From Desulfovibrio sp. ZJ209 (GTDB lineage Bacteria; Desulfobacterota; Desulfovibrionia; Desulfovibrionales; Desulfovibrionaceae), in NCBI RefSeq assembly GCF_011039135.1, contig NZ_JAAKEJ010000001.1, positions 1-64,000 of the forward strand: DNA of 64,000 nucleotides. The letters run 5' to 3'. Positions 56,742-64,000 of this stretch are shown piece after piece. The first letter of the stretch is position 1; the number at the start of each line of letters is the position of its first letter. Made by a program: the position numbers and the translations under genes. The notes under the pieces were generated by a model, which ran no database searches, was not told where the DNA came from, and worked only from the letters and a program-made list of their open reading frames with translations.

Positions 56742-58397
56742 CTAAACCTCGCTGATGACCGGCACCACCACCGGGTCGCGCTCCAAAACGCGCCGGAAGA
56801 AGCGGCGAAGCGACGTGCGGATGTTCTCGCGCAGGCGGCTCGTGCTCCCGGGCGAGTTTTCCAGCTCGTCCAGCACGAGACACTTGGCGTCTTCGAGCAC
56901 ATGGCTCAACTGCTGCTCGAACACGAAGCCGCGCGAGATCATCTCCGGCCCGTGGAGCACGCTGCCCGTCTCCGCGTCCAGCACGAGGGACACGATGACC
57001 ACGCCCTCGTCGCCCAAGATGCGGCGCTCGCGCAGCACCGAGGCGCCCACGTCGCCCACGCCCTTGCCGTCCACGAGGGTGCACTCCACGGGCACGGGCT
57101 CCTCGAGGCGGAAGCCGTGCTCGAGGATGGTGAGCGGCTGCCCGTCCTGGAGCAGGATGACGTTTTCCGGGCGCACGCCGCAGCTTTCGGCGAGGCGCCC
57201 GTGCATGACGAGGTGCTGGTATTCGCCGTGCACGGGCACGAAAAGCTCGGGCCGCACGGCGAGGAGCAGGTCGCGCAGTTCCTCGCGGTGGGCGTGGCCC
57301 GAGGCGTGGACGGCATGCGAGCTTTCGTAGAGCACTTCCGCGCCCTTGCGGTACATTTCATTGATCAGCCGCGAGATGGGCCGGGCATTGCCCGGGATGA
57401 CGCGCGAGCTCATGACCACGGTGTCGCCCTCGCGGATCTCGAGCTGCCGGTGCCCGCCCCAGACCATGCGCGACAGGGCGGAAAGCGGCTCGCCCTGGGC
57501 GCCGGTGACGATGAGCACCACCTTGTCGTCGGGCAGGTCGGGCACGCCGTTGTGGGCGTTGTGGAACTCCGGCGGCAGGGTGAGGAAGCCGAGCTCCGAG
57601 GCGATGTCGATATTGTTGGCGAGGGATTTGCCGCTGATGATGACCGCCCGGCCGTACTGGCGCGCCAGATCGCACACTTCCTGGATGCGCTGGATGTGGC
57701 TCGAGAACAGCGTGACCACGATGCGCCCGCGCGCCGCGGCGAAAACGCGCTCCAGCGAGGCCTTGACCTCGCGCTCGGTGAGCGAGCGCCCCTCGCGCAG
57801 CACATTGGTGGAGTCGGAAAGCAGGAGCCGCGCGCCTTTCGGCCCGGCGAATTCCCGGAAGGCCGCGAGTTCCGTGCCCGAGCCCGCCAGCGGCATGGGG
57901 TCGATCTTGAAGTCCCCGCTGTGCACCGCCCGGCCCACGGGCGTCTCCACGCCGAGGCCGAAGCCGTGCGGGATGGAATGGCAGACCGGGATGAAGTGAA
58001 AAATGAGGTCGCCCAGCGGCAGCACCGTGGCGGCGTCCACCGGGCAGAGCTCCACGCGGTTGAGCAGCTCGTGCTCGCGCAGCTTGTGCTCCACGAGGGC
58101 GAGGGTGAAGCGCGAGCCGAAGATGCGGGCGTTCTTGAGCTCCGGCACGATCCACGGCAGCGCGCCGATGTGGTCCTCATGGCCGTGGGTGAGCACGATG
58201 CCGAGCAGGCGGTCGCGCACCTCCTGCACGGCCCCGAAATGCGGGATGAGCACGTCCACGCCGAGATGCGCGTCGTCCGGGAACATGAGGCCGCAGTCCA
58301 CCATGACCACGCCGCCGCCGCTTTCCCACAGCTGGCAGTTGAGGCCGATTTCGCCGAGGCCCCCGAGGGGCGTGATGGTGAGGCTCGGTTCGCTCAT
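56742..58397 (-). CDS. rnj: Ribonuclease J
   Basis: 551-aa metallo-beta-lactamase/beta-CASP nuclease with 5'-to-3' exonuclease and endonuclease activity in RNA decay and rRNA maturation. LTHGHEDHIGALPW (about 70-83) carries the zinc ligands, with others in VCHSIPHGFG and VHSGDFKIDP. The beta-CASP part contains LLLSDSTNVLREGRSL and VTGAQGEPLSALSRM, and HASGHAHREELRDLL the last His motif. ATG 58397 with AAGG at the right distance is preferred over ATG 58403. Confidence 0.95.
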   Translation of the reverse strand: MSEPSLTITPLGGLGEIGLNCQLWESGGGVVMVDCGLMFPDDAHLGVDVLIPHFGAVQEVRDRLLGIVLTHGHEDHIGALPWIVPELKNARIFGSRFTLALVEHKLREHELLNRVELCPVDAATVLPLGDLIFHFIPVCHSIPHGFGLGVETPVGRAVHSGDFKIDPMPLAGSGTELAAFREFAGPKGARLLLSDSTNVLREGRSLTEREVKASLERVFAAARGRIVVTLFSSHIQRIQEVCDLARQYGRAVIISGKSLANNIDIASELGFLTLPPEFHNAHNGVPDLPDDKVVLIVTGAQGEPLSALSRMVWGGHRQLEIREGDTVVMSSRVIPGNARPISRLINEMYRKGAEVLYESSHAVHASGHAHREELRDLLLAVRPELFVPVHGEYQHLVMHGRLAESCGVRPENVILLQDGQPLTILEHGFRLEEPVPVECTLVDGKGVGDVGASVLRERRILGDEGVVIVSLVLDAETGSVLHGPEMISRGFVFEQQLSHVLEDAKCLVLDELENSPGSTSRLRENIRTSLRRFFRRVLERDPVVVPVISEV

Positions 58398-58434
58398 GGG
58401 CATCCTTGTGCGCTGGAGTGGGTGGGCGGCTTGC

Positions 58435-59940
58435 CTAGCGGGCCTTGCCGGAAGTTTTGGCCCCGCCCCGGCCCTTTGCCGCGCCTTGCGCGGGGGCCGG
58501 CCCCGGCCTGAGGTCCGGGTGATATTCGCCCATGGCGACGTAGATCTGGGCGAGCGCCGTGAGGTAGTCGGCCCGGGCGCCGGTGAGCGAGGCCTGGGCG
58601 CGGGTGAGGTTGGCCGAGGCGTCGAGAACGTCGAAGTTGGTGCCCACCTGCTCCTGGTAGCGGGCCAGCGCCGCGTCATAGGCCTCGCGCGCCTGGATGA
58701 CGCCCTTTTCCGCCACCACGATGCGCTTTTCCGCCTCGTGCACGGCGAGCAGCTTGGACTTGATGTCATAGCCCACGTTGAGCTTGAGGTCTTCCTCCTC
58801 GTGCCGGAGCCGCGTCACCTGCCAGCCGGCCTGCTGGTCGGCGTAATAGGTGAGGCCCCACTGAAACACGTTCCATACGGCGCGGGCGCCCACCTCCCAG
58901 GTGGCCGAGCGGGAGCCGTGGTCGCCGCGGCGCTGGAGGTCGGGGGTGTTGCCCGCCTGGTTGATGTTGTAATAGGCCTCGATCTGCGGGTAGTAGTCGC
59001 TCTGCACCATGCGCCGGTCCTTGCCGGCCATCTCCACGGCTTTCGCCGCGATCATGAGGTCGGGCCGCTGGCGGTAGGCTGCCTCCAGGCACTGCTCCAG
59101 CGAGCGACGGAAGGGCACGTGCTCGAGCCTGCCCACATAGCGCGCCGGCGCGGTGGCCGTGAAGCCGAGCAGGGTGTTGAGCCGGGCCTGGGCGGTGTCG
59201 CGCGTGTTCTCGGCCTGGATCAGCAGGTTCTCGGCGTTGCTCACGTCCACCTCGGCCTGGAGCACGTCGAGGCGGGGCCGCAGGCCCACCTCATAAAAGG
59301 CCGTGGTGATGCGCAGCTGGTCGCGCAGGCGCGCCAGCGAGTCCCCCTCGCTTTTGACATTTTCCTCGGCGCGCAGGTAGTTGAGAAATTCGGTCTGCAC
59401 CTGCTCGGTCATGGCGAGCTCGGCGCGGCGCAGCGCCGCCTTGTCGCTGTCGGCCTGGAGCGCGGCCTTCTGGTAGGAATTGAGCAGCCTGAAGCCCTGA
59501 AAGACGGGCTGCGAGATCTCCACGCCCCAGGAATACGAGCCGAGCTCGGGCGGCCGCGTGGTGCTGGGCTGGGTCTTGCGCTCCTGCTTGACGGCCGAAT
59601 AGGTCATGCCGAGCTTGGGCCCGAAGGCGCCGCGCGCGGACTTGCGGCCTTCTTCCGAGGCGCGGCTCTGCGCCTCCTGCGCGCCGAGCGAGGGGTTGCG
59701 CTCGAGCGCGCGGGCCACGGCCGCGGGCATGTCGAGGGTGCCGGCCGGCGCGGCGTCCCCGCCGGCCTTGAGCGTGCGGCCGCCCGGATGGATGGGCGCC
59801 GGCGCCTCGCGGCTGGCGGCCGGGGCTCCCTGCGGGAAGACGAGGAGGGCGCAGAGCGCCAGCGCGGCGCAGCCAAGGCGCGCCAGCGCGGGGCATGCGG
59901 CGTCTTTGCGCCGCAGCCGGAAAGCGTGGGCCATGTGCAT
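58435..59940 (-). CDS. TolC-family outer-membrane protein
   Basis: 501 aa from ATG 59940, with a signal peptide (RRKDAACPALARLGCAALAL then CALLVFP). The mature part has the duplicated TolC pattern: DMPAAVARALERNPSLGAQE and SYSWGVEISQPVFQGFRLLN in the first repeat, and RSLEQCLEAAYRQRPDLMIA then ARAVWNVFQWGLTYYADQQA in the second, plus long coiled helices. It has no lipobox, unlike the efflux channel at 38911, so it probably serves type I secretion or another pump. No partner genes adjoin it. No strong Shine-Dalgarno is visible. Confidence 0.88.
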   Translation of the reverse strand: MHMAHAFRLRRKDAACPALARLGCAALALCALLVFPQGAPAASREAPAPIHPGGRTLKAGGDAAPAGTLDMPAAVARALERNPSLGAQEAQSRASEEGRKSARGAFGPKLGMTYSAVKQERKTQPSTTRPPELGSYSWGVEISQPVFQGFRLLNSYQKAALQADSDKAALRRAELAMTEQVQTEFLNYLRAEENVKSEGDSLARLRDQLRITTAFYEVGLRPRLDVLQAEVDVSNAENLLIQAENTRDTAQARLNTLLGFTATAPARYVGRLEHVPFRRSLEQCLEAAYRQRPDLMIAAKAVEMAGKDRRMVQSDYYPQIEAYYNINQAGNTPDLQRRGDHGSRSATWEVGARAVWNVFQWGLTYYADQQAGWQVTRLRHEEEDLKLNVGYDIKSKLLAVHEAEKRIVVAEKGVIQAREAYDAALARYQEQVGTNFDVLDASANLTRAQASLTGARADYLTALAQIYVAMGEYHPDLRPGPAPAQGAAKGRGGAKTSGKAR

Positions 59941-60136
59941 GTCGGCATGGTATACAGGACGGGCGCCCTTGGCAAGGACGGGCGCCGGGGGGTTGCCACC
60001 GGGGGCGCAGCCACTGTTTCCCCGCGCCACTCTAAAAAATCTCTTGAAAAAGTGCCGAAGACGGTTCATCCTCCAGCCGGGGGCTTGCCATCTTGCGGCG
60101 CATCCGTGCGGCCCGATCTTTAGAGCGGAGACATCA

Positions 60137-60832
60137 ATGGAATTCAGCATCTTCTCGATGGTCGCCCAGGCGAGCCTGGTGGCCAAGGCCGTGCTGGCCT
60201 TGCTCGTGCTCATGTCCGTGGCGAGCTGGGGCCTGATGATCCAGAAGTTCATCGCGCTCACGGCGGCCAACCGCAAGGCCGTTTCCGGCATCGAGCGCTT
60301 CGACAAGGCCGCCAACCTGCGCGACGCCGTGCAGTCCCTGGGCTCGGACCCGAGCTCGCCGCTCTACTATATCGCGCACCAGGGCGTGCAGGAGTTCAAC
60401 CGCTCCCGCGAGCTCGGCAACGCGAGCGAGGTGGTGGTGGACAATGTGCGCCGCGCCCTGCGCCAGGGCGCCGCGAGCGAGATGGCGCGCCTCCAGCGTT
60501 CGCTCTCGCTGCTCGCCACCACGGCCAACACCGCGCCCTTCATCGGCCTTTTCGGCACGGTCTGGGGCATCATGAATTCCTTTCACTCCATCGGCCTCCT
60601 CAAGTCCGCGTCGCTCGCCACGGTGGCGCCCGGCATTTCCGAGGCGCTGGTGGCCACGGCCATCGGCCTCGCCGTGGCCGTGCCCGCCACCGTGGGCTTC
60701 AACCTCTTCATGGGCAAGCTCTCGCAGGTGGACACCCTGCTCGTGAATTTCGCCGGCTTCTTCCTCAACCGCGTCCAGCGCGAGCTCAACGCCCACCGCC
60801 CGGTGCAGCGCACCGGCGCCACGGAGCTCTGA
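60137..60832 (+). CDS. tolQ: TolQ proton-channel protein
   Basis: 231-aa inner-membrane protein with three transmembrane helices: one near the N-terminus (VAKAVLALLVLMSVASWGLM) and two in the C-terminal half (TTANTAPFIGLFGTVWGIMN, ALVATAIGLAVAVPATVGFN), the MotA/TolQ/ExbB signature. With TolR it forms the proton-driven motor energising TolA for outer-membrane constriction. ATG 60137 with GGAG upstream; a longer upstream frame is antisense to the TolC-like gene. Two bases separate it from tolR. Confidence 0.94.
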   Translation: MEFSIFSMVAQASLVAKAVLALLVLMSVASWGLMIQKFIALTAANRKAVSGIERFDKAANLRDAVQSLGSDPSSPLYYIAHQGVQEFNRSRELGNASEVVVDNVRRALRQGAASEMARLQRSLSLLATTANTAPFIGLFGTVWGIMNSFHSIGLLKSASLATVAPGISEALVATAIGLAVAVPATVGFNLFMGKLSQVDTLLVNFAGFFLNRVQRELNAHRPVQRTGATEL

Positions 60833-60833
60833 A

Positions 60834-61319
60834 ATGGGCGCGAACCTCGGCGGCGGCAAGTTCGTTTCGGAGATCAACGTCACGCCCTTCGTGGACGTGA
60901 TGCTCGTCTTGCTCATCATCTTCATGGTGGCCACGCCCATGATGACCCAGGGTCTCGAGGTGGACCTGCCGCAGACCAAGCAGGTGGAGACCCTGCCCGG
61001 CGAGGTGGACCACATGATCCTCACCGTGCGCCGGGACGGCAAGATCTTCCTTGACGAATACGCGGTGGAGGATATGGCCGAGCTCGGCGGCTACCTCGAG
61101 CGCCTCGTCAAGGCCAAGAACAAGAGCCTCTTCCTCCAGGCCGACAAGGAAGTGCCCTACGGCCTCGTGGTGGAGGTCATGGGCGAGATCAAGGCCGCGG
61201 GCATCGAGAATCTCGGCGTCATGGCCGAGCAGCCCGAAGGCGTGGCCGCCGCCAAGGCCGCGGCGTCCGAGGCGGCGCCCGCGCGGGCCCGCACCCCCGG
61301 AGCGCCAAAGAAGAAGTAG
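60834..61319 (+). CDS. tolR: TolR/ExbD family motor protein
   Basis: 161 aa. INVTPFVDVMLVLLIIFMVA holds the single transmembrane helix with the essential Asp21. The periplasmic domain has DLPQTKQVETLPGEVDHMIL and LFLQADKEVPYGLVVEVMGE, typical of TolR. The C-terminal 30 residues are Ala/Lys/Pro-rich. It partners TolQ; the downstream tolA-like gene starts six bases after its stop. Confidence 0.93.
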   Translation: MGANLGGGKFVSEINVTPFVDVMLVLLIIFMVATPMMTQGLEVDLPQTKQVETLPGEVDHMILTVRRDGKIFLDEYAVEDMAELGGYLERLVKAKNKSLFLQADKEVPYGLVVEVMGEIKAAGIENLGVMAEQPEGVAAAKAAASEAAPARARTPGAPKKK

Positions 61320-61325
61320 GCACGC

Positions 61326-62291
61326 ATGCAGCTCGCCTCCTATATCCTTTCGCTCTGCCTGCACGCGGCGCTCATCCTGCTTATCTGGTTCTGGCCGTCG
61401 TCTCCGCCGCTCAGGCTCGACCAGAGGCCGGTGATGATCAGCCTTGTGGAAGGCGCGCCCGGCGGCAACCGCACGCCCTCGCCCATCCTCGGGCACATGG
61501 GCGAACAGGCGGAGGGGCCGCTCGCGCCCACGCCGCCCGCCCCGCAGAGCGAGATCGCCGCGCCCGCGCGCGAGGCCGCCAGGCCCGAGCCCGTGCCCGC
61601 GCCGCCCAGGGAGGCCCAGCCGGAGCAGAAAAGGCCCGAGGCCGTGCCCATCCCGCGCAAGGATGAACCCAAGCCCGAGCCCATGCCGGAGCCGAAACCC
61701 GAGCCCAAGCCGGAACCCAGGCCCGAGCCTAAGCCCGAGCCGAAAAAGGAAGAGCCCAAGAAGCCCGAGCCCAAAAAGCCGGAACCCAAGAAGCCGGAAC
61801 CCAAGAAGCAGGAAAAGCCCGCGCCGAAAAAGACCGACCCCGTGGCCGCGGCGCTCCAGCAGGCGCGCAAGGCCACGTCCCGCGCCCAGTCGGGCGACCG
61901 CGGCAACGCCATCGAGCAGGCGCTGGCTCAGGCGCAGCGCCGCGCGGGCGGCAACCGCGGCGGCGGCGGGGGCGAGGGCGACGGCCCCGGGGGCGGGGGC
62001 CTCGGCGATGTCTACATGGGGCAGGTGATGCTGGCCGTGCGGCCCAACTGGGGCTTCGCCTCGGCCGGGCGGCTCAACCTCGCCTGCGTGGTCAGGGTCA
62101 AGGTGGACATGCAGGGCAAGGTGCTCCAGGCCGTGGTGAGCCAGAGCTCGGGCAACGCGCAATTTGACGCCTCGGCGGTCAACGCCGTCATCCGCACCGG
62201 GCAGGCCGGGGAATTTCCGCCGCCGCCCTCGCAGGAATATACGGATCTTGACCTCGTCTTCACCTTCGACGAGCTCATGGGGCGCCGCTGA
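61326..62291 (+). CDS. tolA: TolA/TonB-like energy transducer
   Basis: 321 aa. An N-terminal transmembrane anchor (LCLHAALILLIWFWPSS) includes the S/H segment that contacts TolQ/TolR. A long periplasmic spacer (about 60-185) carries Glu-Pro-Lys repeats, first PEPKPEP then KKPEPKKPEP, followed by a Gly-rich hinge. The C-terminal TonB/TolA domain contains LACVVRVKVDMQGKVLQAVV and FDASAVNAVIRTG. Position after tolQR and before tolB marks it as TolA; the Pro/Lys spacer is more TonB-like than the helical TolA stalk. Confidence 0.88.
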   Translation: MQLASYILSLCLHAALILLIWFWPSSPPLRLDQRPVMISLVEGAPGGNRTPSPILGHMGEQAEGPLAPTPPAPQSEIAAPAREAARPEPVPAPPREAQPEQKRPEAVPIPRKDEPKPEPMPEPKPEPKPEPRPEPKPEPKKEEPKKPEPKKPEPKKPEPKKQEKPAPKKTDPVAAALQQARKATSRAQSGDRGNAIEQALAQAQRRAGGNRGGGGGEGDGPGGGGLGDVYMGQVMLAVRPNWGFASAGRLNLACVVRVKVDMQGKVLQAVVSQSSGNAQFDASAVNAVIRTGQAGEFPPPPSQEYTDLDLVFTFDELMGRR

Positions 62292-62373
62292 GCGGGTTTT
62301 TCGGGGCGGCGCGCCCCGGGCGAATGAGGCCCCGGAGCCAGCGGAAAAGGACGAGAGAGGAAGGAGGAGAAGC

Positions 62374-63270
62374 ATGCCCCAGAATATTCGACCCATGCGC
62401 CCCTCGCGGGAGCGCCCCGGGCTGCGTCCGCTGCTCATGGCGCGCTCTCTCATGGCGGCGGTCTGCCTCATGGCTGCGATCCTGGCCGGCGCCACGGGCG
62501 CGCAGGCCGCCAGCGCGCTGGCCGTAAGCCAGAACGACGGCTATTCCGGCCACGTGATGGACAAGGTGCTCGCCGTGTGGGCGCCGCCCGCCACCACCGA
62601 GGACAGGCAGCTCCGGCTCTGCGTCTCGCTTGACGGCGAAGGCCGCGTCACGGAATGCAAGGCCGTGCGGCCCTCGGGCCTCCCCGCGCTGGACGCCTCG
62701 GGCTGCGCCGCCGTGCGCGAGGCCGCGCCCTTCGGCACGCCGCCCTACGGGATGCCGCTGGATGTCTATTTCTCCTTCTGGACCGGGCGCCCCAAGGGCA
62801 AGAGCGCGGAGACGGCCGCGCAAGTGGCTCCCGCGCCCGCACAAGCCCCGGCACAGGCTGCGCCCCCGGCGGACAGCCACGCCCAGGCCGCCGCGCTGGC
62901 CGCCGCCACGGCCACGGGCGGGGCGACCGCGACGGCTGCCGCCACCAAGCCCTCGTCCTCATCCTCCGGTGCCAAGGCGCAGGACAAGTATGACAGCCGC
63001 TTCCAGAAATATATCAGCACCGTTGTCTGGAAGCTGCGCAATTCCATGTATATCCCGGCGCAGACCAGGCCCGGCACCTATCATGCGACGGCGCGGGTGC
63101 GCCTCAACTCCGCGGGCAAGATCCTTGACGAGAGCATCCTCAAGGGCAGCGGCGACGCGCTTCTTGACAAGTACGTGCTCCAGGGCATACGCCGGGCGGG
63201 CTCCGTGGCGCCGCCGCCCGCCGGCCTCGGCGACACGCTGGACCTCACCTTTACCCTTACCCGGCAGTGA
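62374..63270 (+). CDS. Periplasmic protein with two TonB-C-like domains
   Basis: 298 aa from ATG 62374 (AGGAGGAGA upstream). A signal peptide ends GAQA-ASA. There are two related domains: about 50-135 (LRLCVSLDGEGRVTECKAVR, DASGCAAVREAAPF) and about 210-298 (YISTVVWKLRNSMYIPAQTR, YHATARVRLNSAGKILDESI, LDLTFTLTRQ), joined by an Ala/Pro/Ser linker. Both resemble the TolA/TonB C-terminal fold. It lacks a membrane anchor and sits between tolA and tolB, a slot not occupied in E. coli. It may be a soluble TolA-like partner of TolB or Pal. Confidence 0.75.
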   Translation: MPQNIRPMRPSRERPGLRPLLMARSLMAAVCLMAAILAGATGAQAASALAVSQNDGYSGHVMDKVLAVWAPPATTEDRQLRLCVSLDGEGRVTECKAVRPSGLPALDASGCAAVREAAPFGTPPYGMPLDVYFSFWTGRPKGKSAETAAQVAPAPAQAPAQAAPPADSHAQAAALAAATATGGATATAAATKPSSSSSGAKAQDKYDSRFQKYISTVVWKLRNSMYIPAQTRPGTYHATARVRLNSAGKILDESILKGSGDALLDKYVLQGIRRAGSVAPPPAGLGDTLDLTFTLTRQ

Positions 63271-63328
63271 CGCCCGCGGCGCCTGAGGCGCCCCGGCCTT
63301 GCCGAAAGCCAGAACGGAAGAGCGAGCC

Positions 63329-64000
63329 ATGAAAAAACTTTCCCTTCTCCTCGCCGTGACCGCCCTTGCGGCGCTCGCCATGCTGGGGATGCGCGCGGGC
63401 GAGGCCAAGGCCGCCATGCGCGTGGACATCATGAATCCGGGCCAGAACATCGTCAACATGGCCCTGGCCGCGCCGCTCACAGGGCCGGACAGGCAGGCCA
63501 CGGGCATGGGCGCGCAGCTCCAGAAACTGGTGGACCAGAACCTGAGCTTTTTGCCCTTCGCGCGCCTCACCGACCCCAAGGCCGTGCTCGGCGGCATCGT
63601 GCTCCAGGGCTGGGAGCCGCCGGCGCTGGATTTCAAGCGCTTCCAGCTCGCAGGCTCGGATATCGTCATCACCACCTACTGGCCGGACGGCGACAGCGGC
63701 ACGAAACCCGTGCAGATCCGCGCCTTTGAGACCAATACCGGCGGCCGCCTCTTCGGCAAGGAATACACCAAGGTCAACAGCAAGGACCTCCCCGAGGTGG
63801 CCGACCGCTTCTGCGCCGACCTGCTCGAAGCCCTCACCGGCAACGGCGACTTTTTCCGCTCCACCCTCGCCTTTGTGAAAAAGACCGGCAAGATGAGCGC
63901 CAATGTGTGGATCGTCAAGCCCTGGGGCCGCGATCTGAGGCAGGTCACCAACATGCCCGGCGAGGCGCTGTCGCCCGCCTGGTCGCCGGACGGCCGCTTC
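63329..64000 (+). CDS. tolB: TolB translocation protein (5' part)
   Basis: 224 codons to the window edge, no stop. Signal peptide LLLAVTALAALAMLGMRAGE. The N-terminal TolB domain shows QLQKLVDQNLSFLPFARLTD, FQLAGSDIVITTYW and FCADLLEALTGNGDFF, and the beta-propeller begins with NVWIVKPWGRDLRQVTNMPG and LSPAWSPDGRF. TolB is periplasmic and bridges TolA with Pal. It follows the TonB-like gene by 58 bp. ybgF and pal are expected downstream but are outside the window. Confidence 0.92.
   Translation, partial: MKKLSLLLAVTALAALAMLGMRAGEAKAAMRVDIMNPGQNIVNMALAAPLTGPDRQATGMGAQLQKLVDQNLSFLPFARLTDPKAVLGGIVLQGWEPPALDFKRFQLAGSDIVITTYWPDGDSGTKPVQIRAFETNTGGRLFGKEYTKVNSKDLPEVADRFCADLLEALTGNGDFFRSTLAFVKKTGKMSANVWIVKPWGRDLRQVTNMPGEALSPAWSPDGRF

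Noticed and set aside
61660..61815. Short tandem repeats as a CRISPR or satellite array
   Set aside because: They encode the Pro-Lys-Glu spacer of the TolA/TonB-like protein; there are no spacers or invariant repeats.

Overview
The window is GC-rich bacterial chromosome (roughly two thirds G+C by eye, strongly GC-biased third codon positions). It most resembles a Desulfovibrio-type sulfate reducer (Desulfobacterota): a Gram-negative envelope (Tol system, RND efflux, lipoproteins, heptose phosphatase), a PyrK/PyrD dihydroorotate dehydrogenase, RNase J, and many small conserved proteins of a kind I associate with that group. The assignment is an inference from protein character; there is no rRNA or tRNA gene here to confirm it.

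Positions 1 to about 3998 are the end of an integrated element, probably a prophage. It holds a leftward gene running off the window, a P4-type tyrosine integrase, a Com-like zinc-finger protein (too short for routine ORF calling), a Mom-like DNA-modification protein, an adenine-type DNA methyltransferase, an unknown gene and a UmuD'-sized S24 peptidase. The mom ribosome-binding site lies in an 11-bp hairpin, the arrangement that Com relieves in phage Mu. An AT-rich stretch with operator-like palindromes marks the right boundary, where the element has replaced the 3' end of a host mutT-like gene.

Positions 3939-10279 are one tightly coupled leftward operon: pyrK, pyrD, a GNAT-like protein, an SDR epimerase, an ABC-F ATPase and the truncated NUDIX gene. 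Positions 10400-25562 are mostly housekeeping: M24 peptidase, APS kinase, hisH-hisF-larE, a 36-aa basic protein, an FmdB-like zinc ribbon, purB-pyrE-L,D-transpeptidase, serS, envelope proteins of unknown function, a DMT transporter and thiE. Positions 25646-30351 run leftward: two helical proteins, a GT9 glycosyltransferase, a muramidase-like protein and a TraT-like lipoprotein. topA, an XdhC-like protein and a membrane protein follow.

Positions 34209-41249 are a tripartite RND efflux operon. Its leader carries a 16-bp palindrome and an intrinsic terminator directly in front of the first gene's ribosome-binding site. A non-coding, repeat-bearing block (41328-41736) separates it from a leftward set: a small unknown protein, gluQ, an NlpC/P60 lipoprotein and a FlgC-like protein. 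pncA-pncB-hemW then run rightward.

Positions 48323-55002 are the least explained part. A WYL regulator with a 48-bp inverted repeat upstream heads an operon of three unknown small proteins. Next come a 5'-truncated XRE repressor, a YaaW-like protein, a repeat cluster that looks like operators, and a proline-rich VIT/vWA protein. The window ends with a shikimate-kinase-like gene, gmhB, RNase J, a TolC-like protein and the start of tolQ-tolR-tolA-(TonB-like)-tolB.
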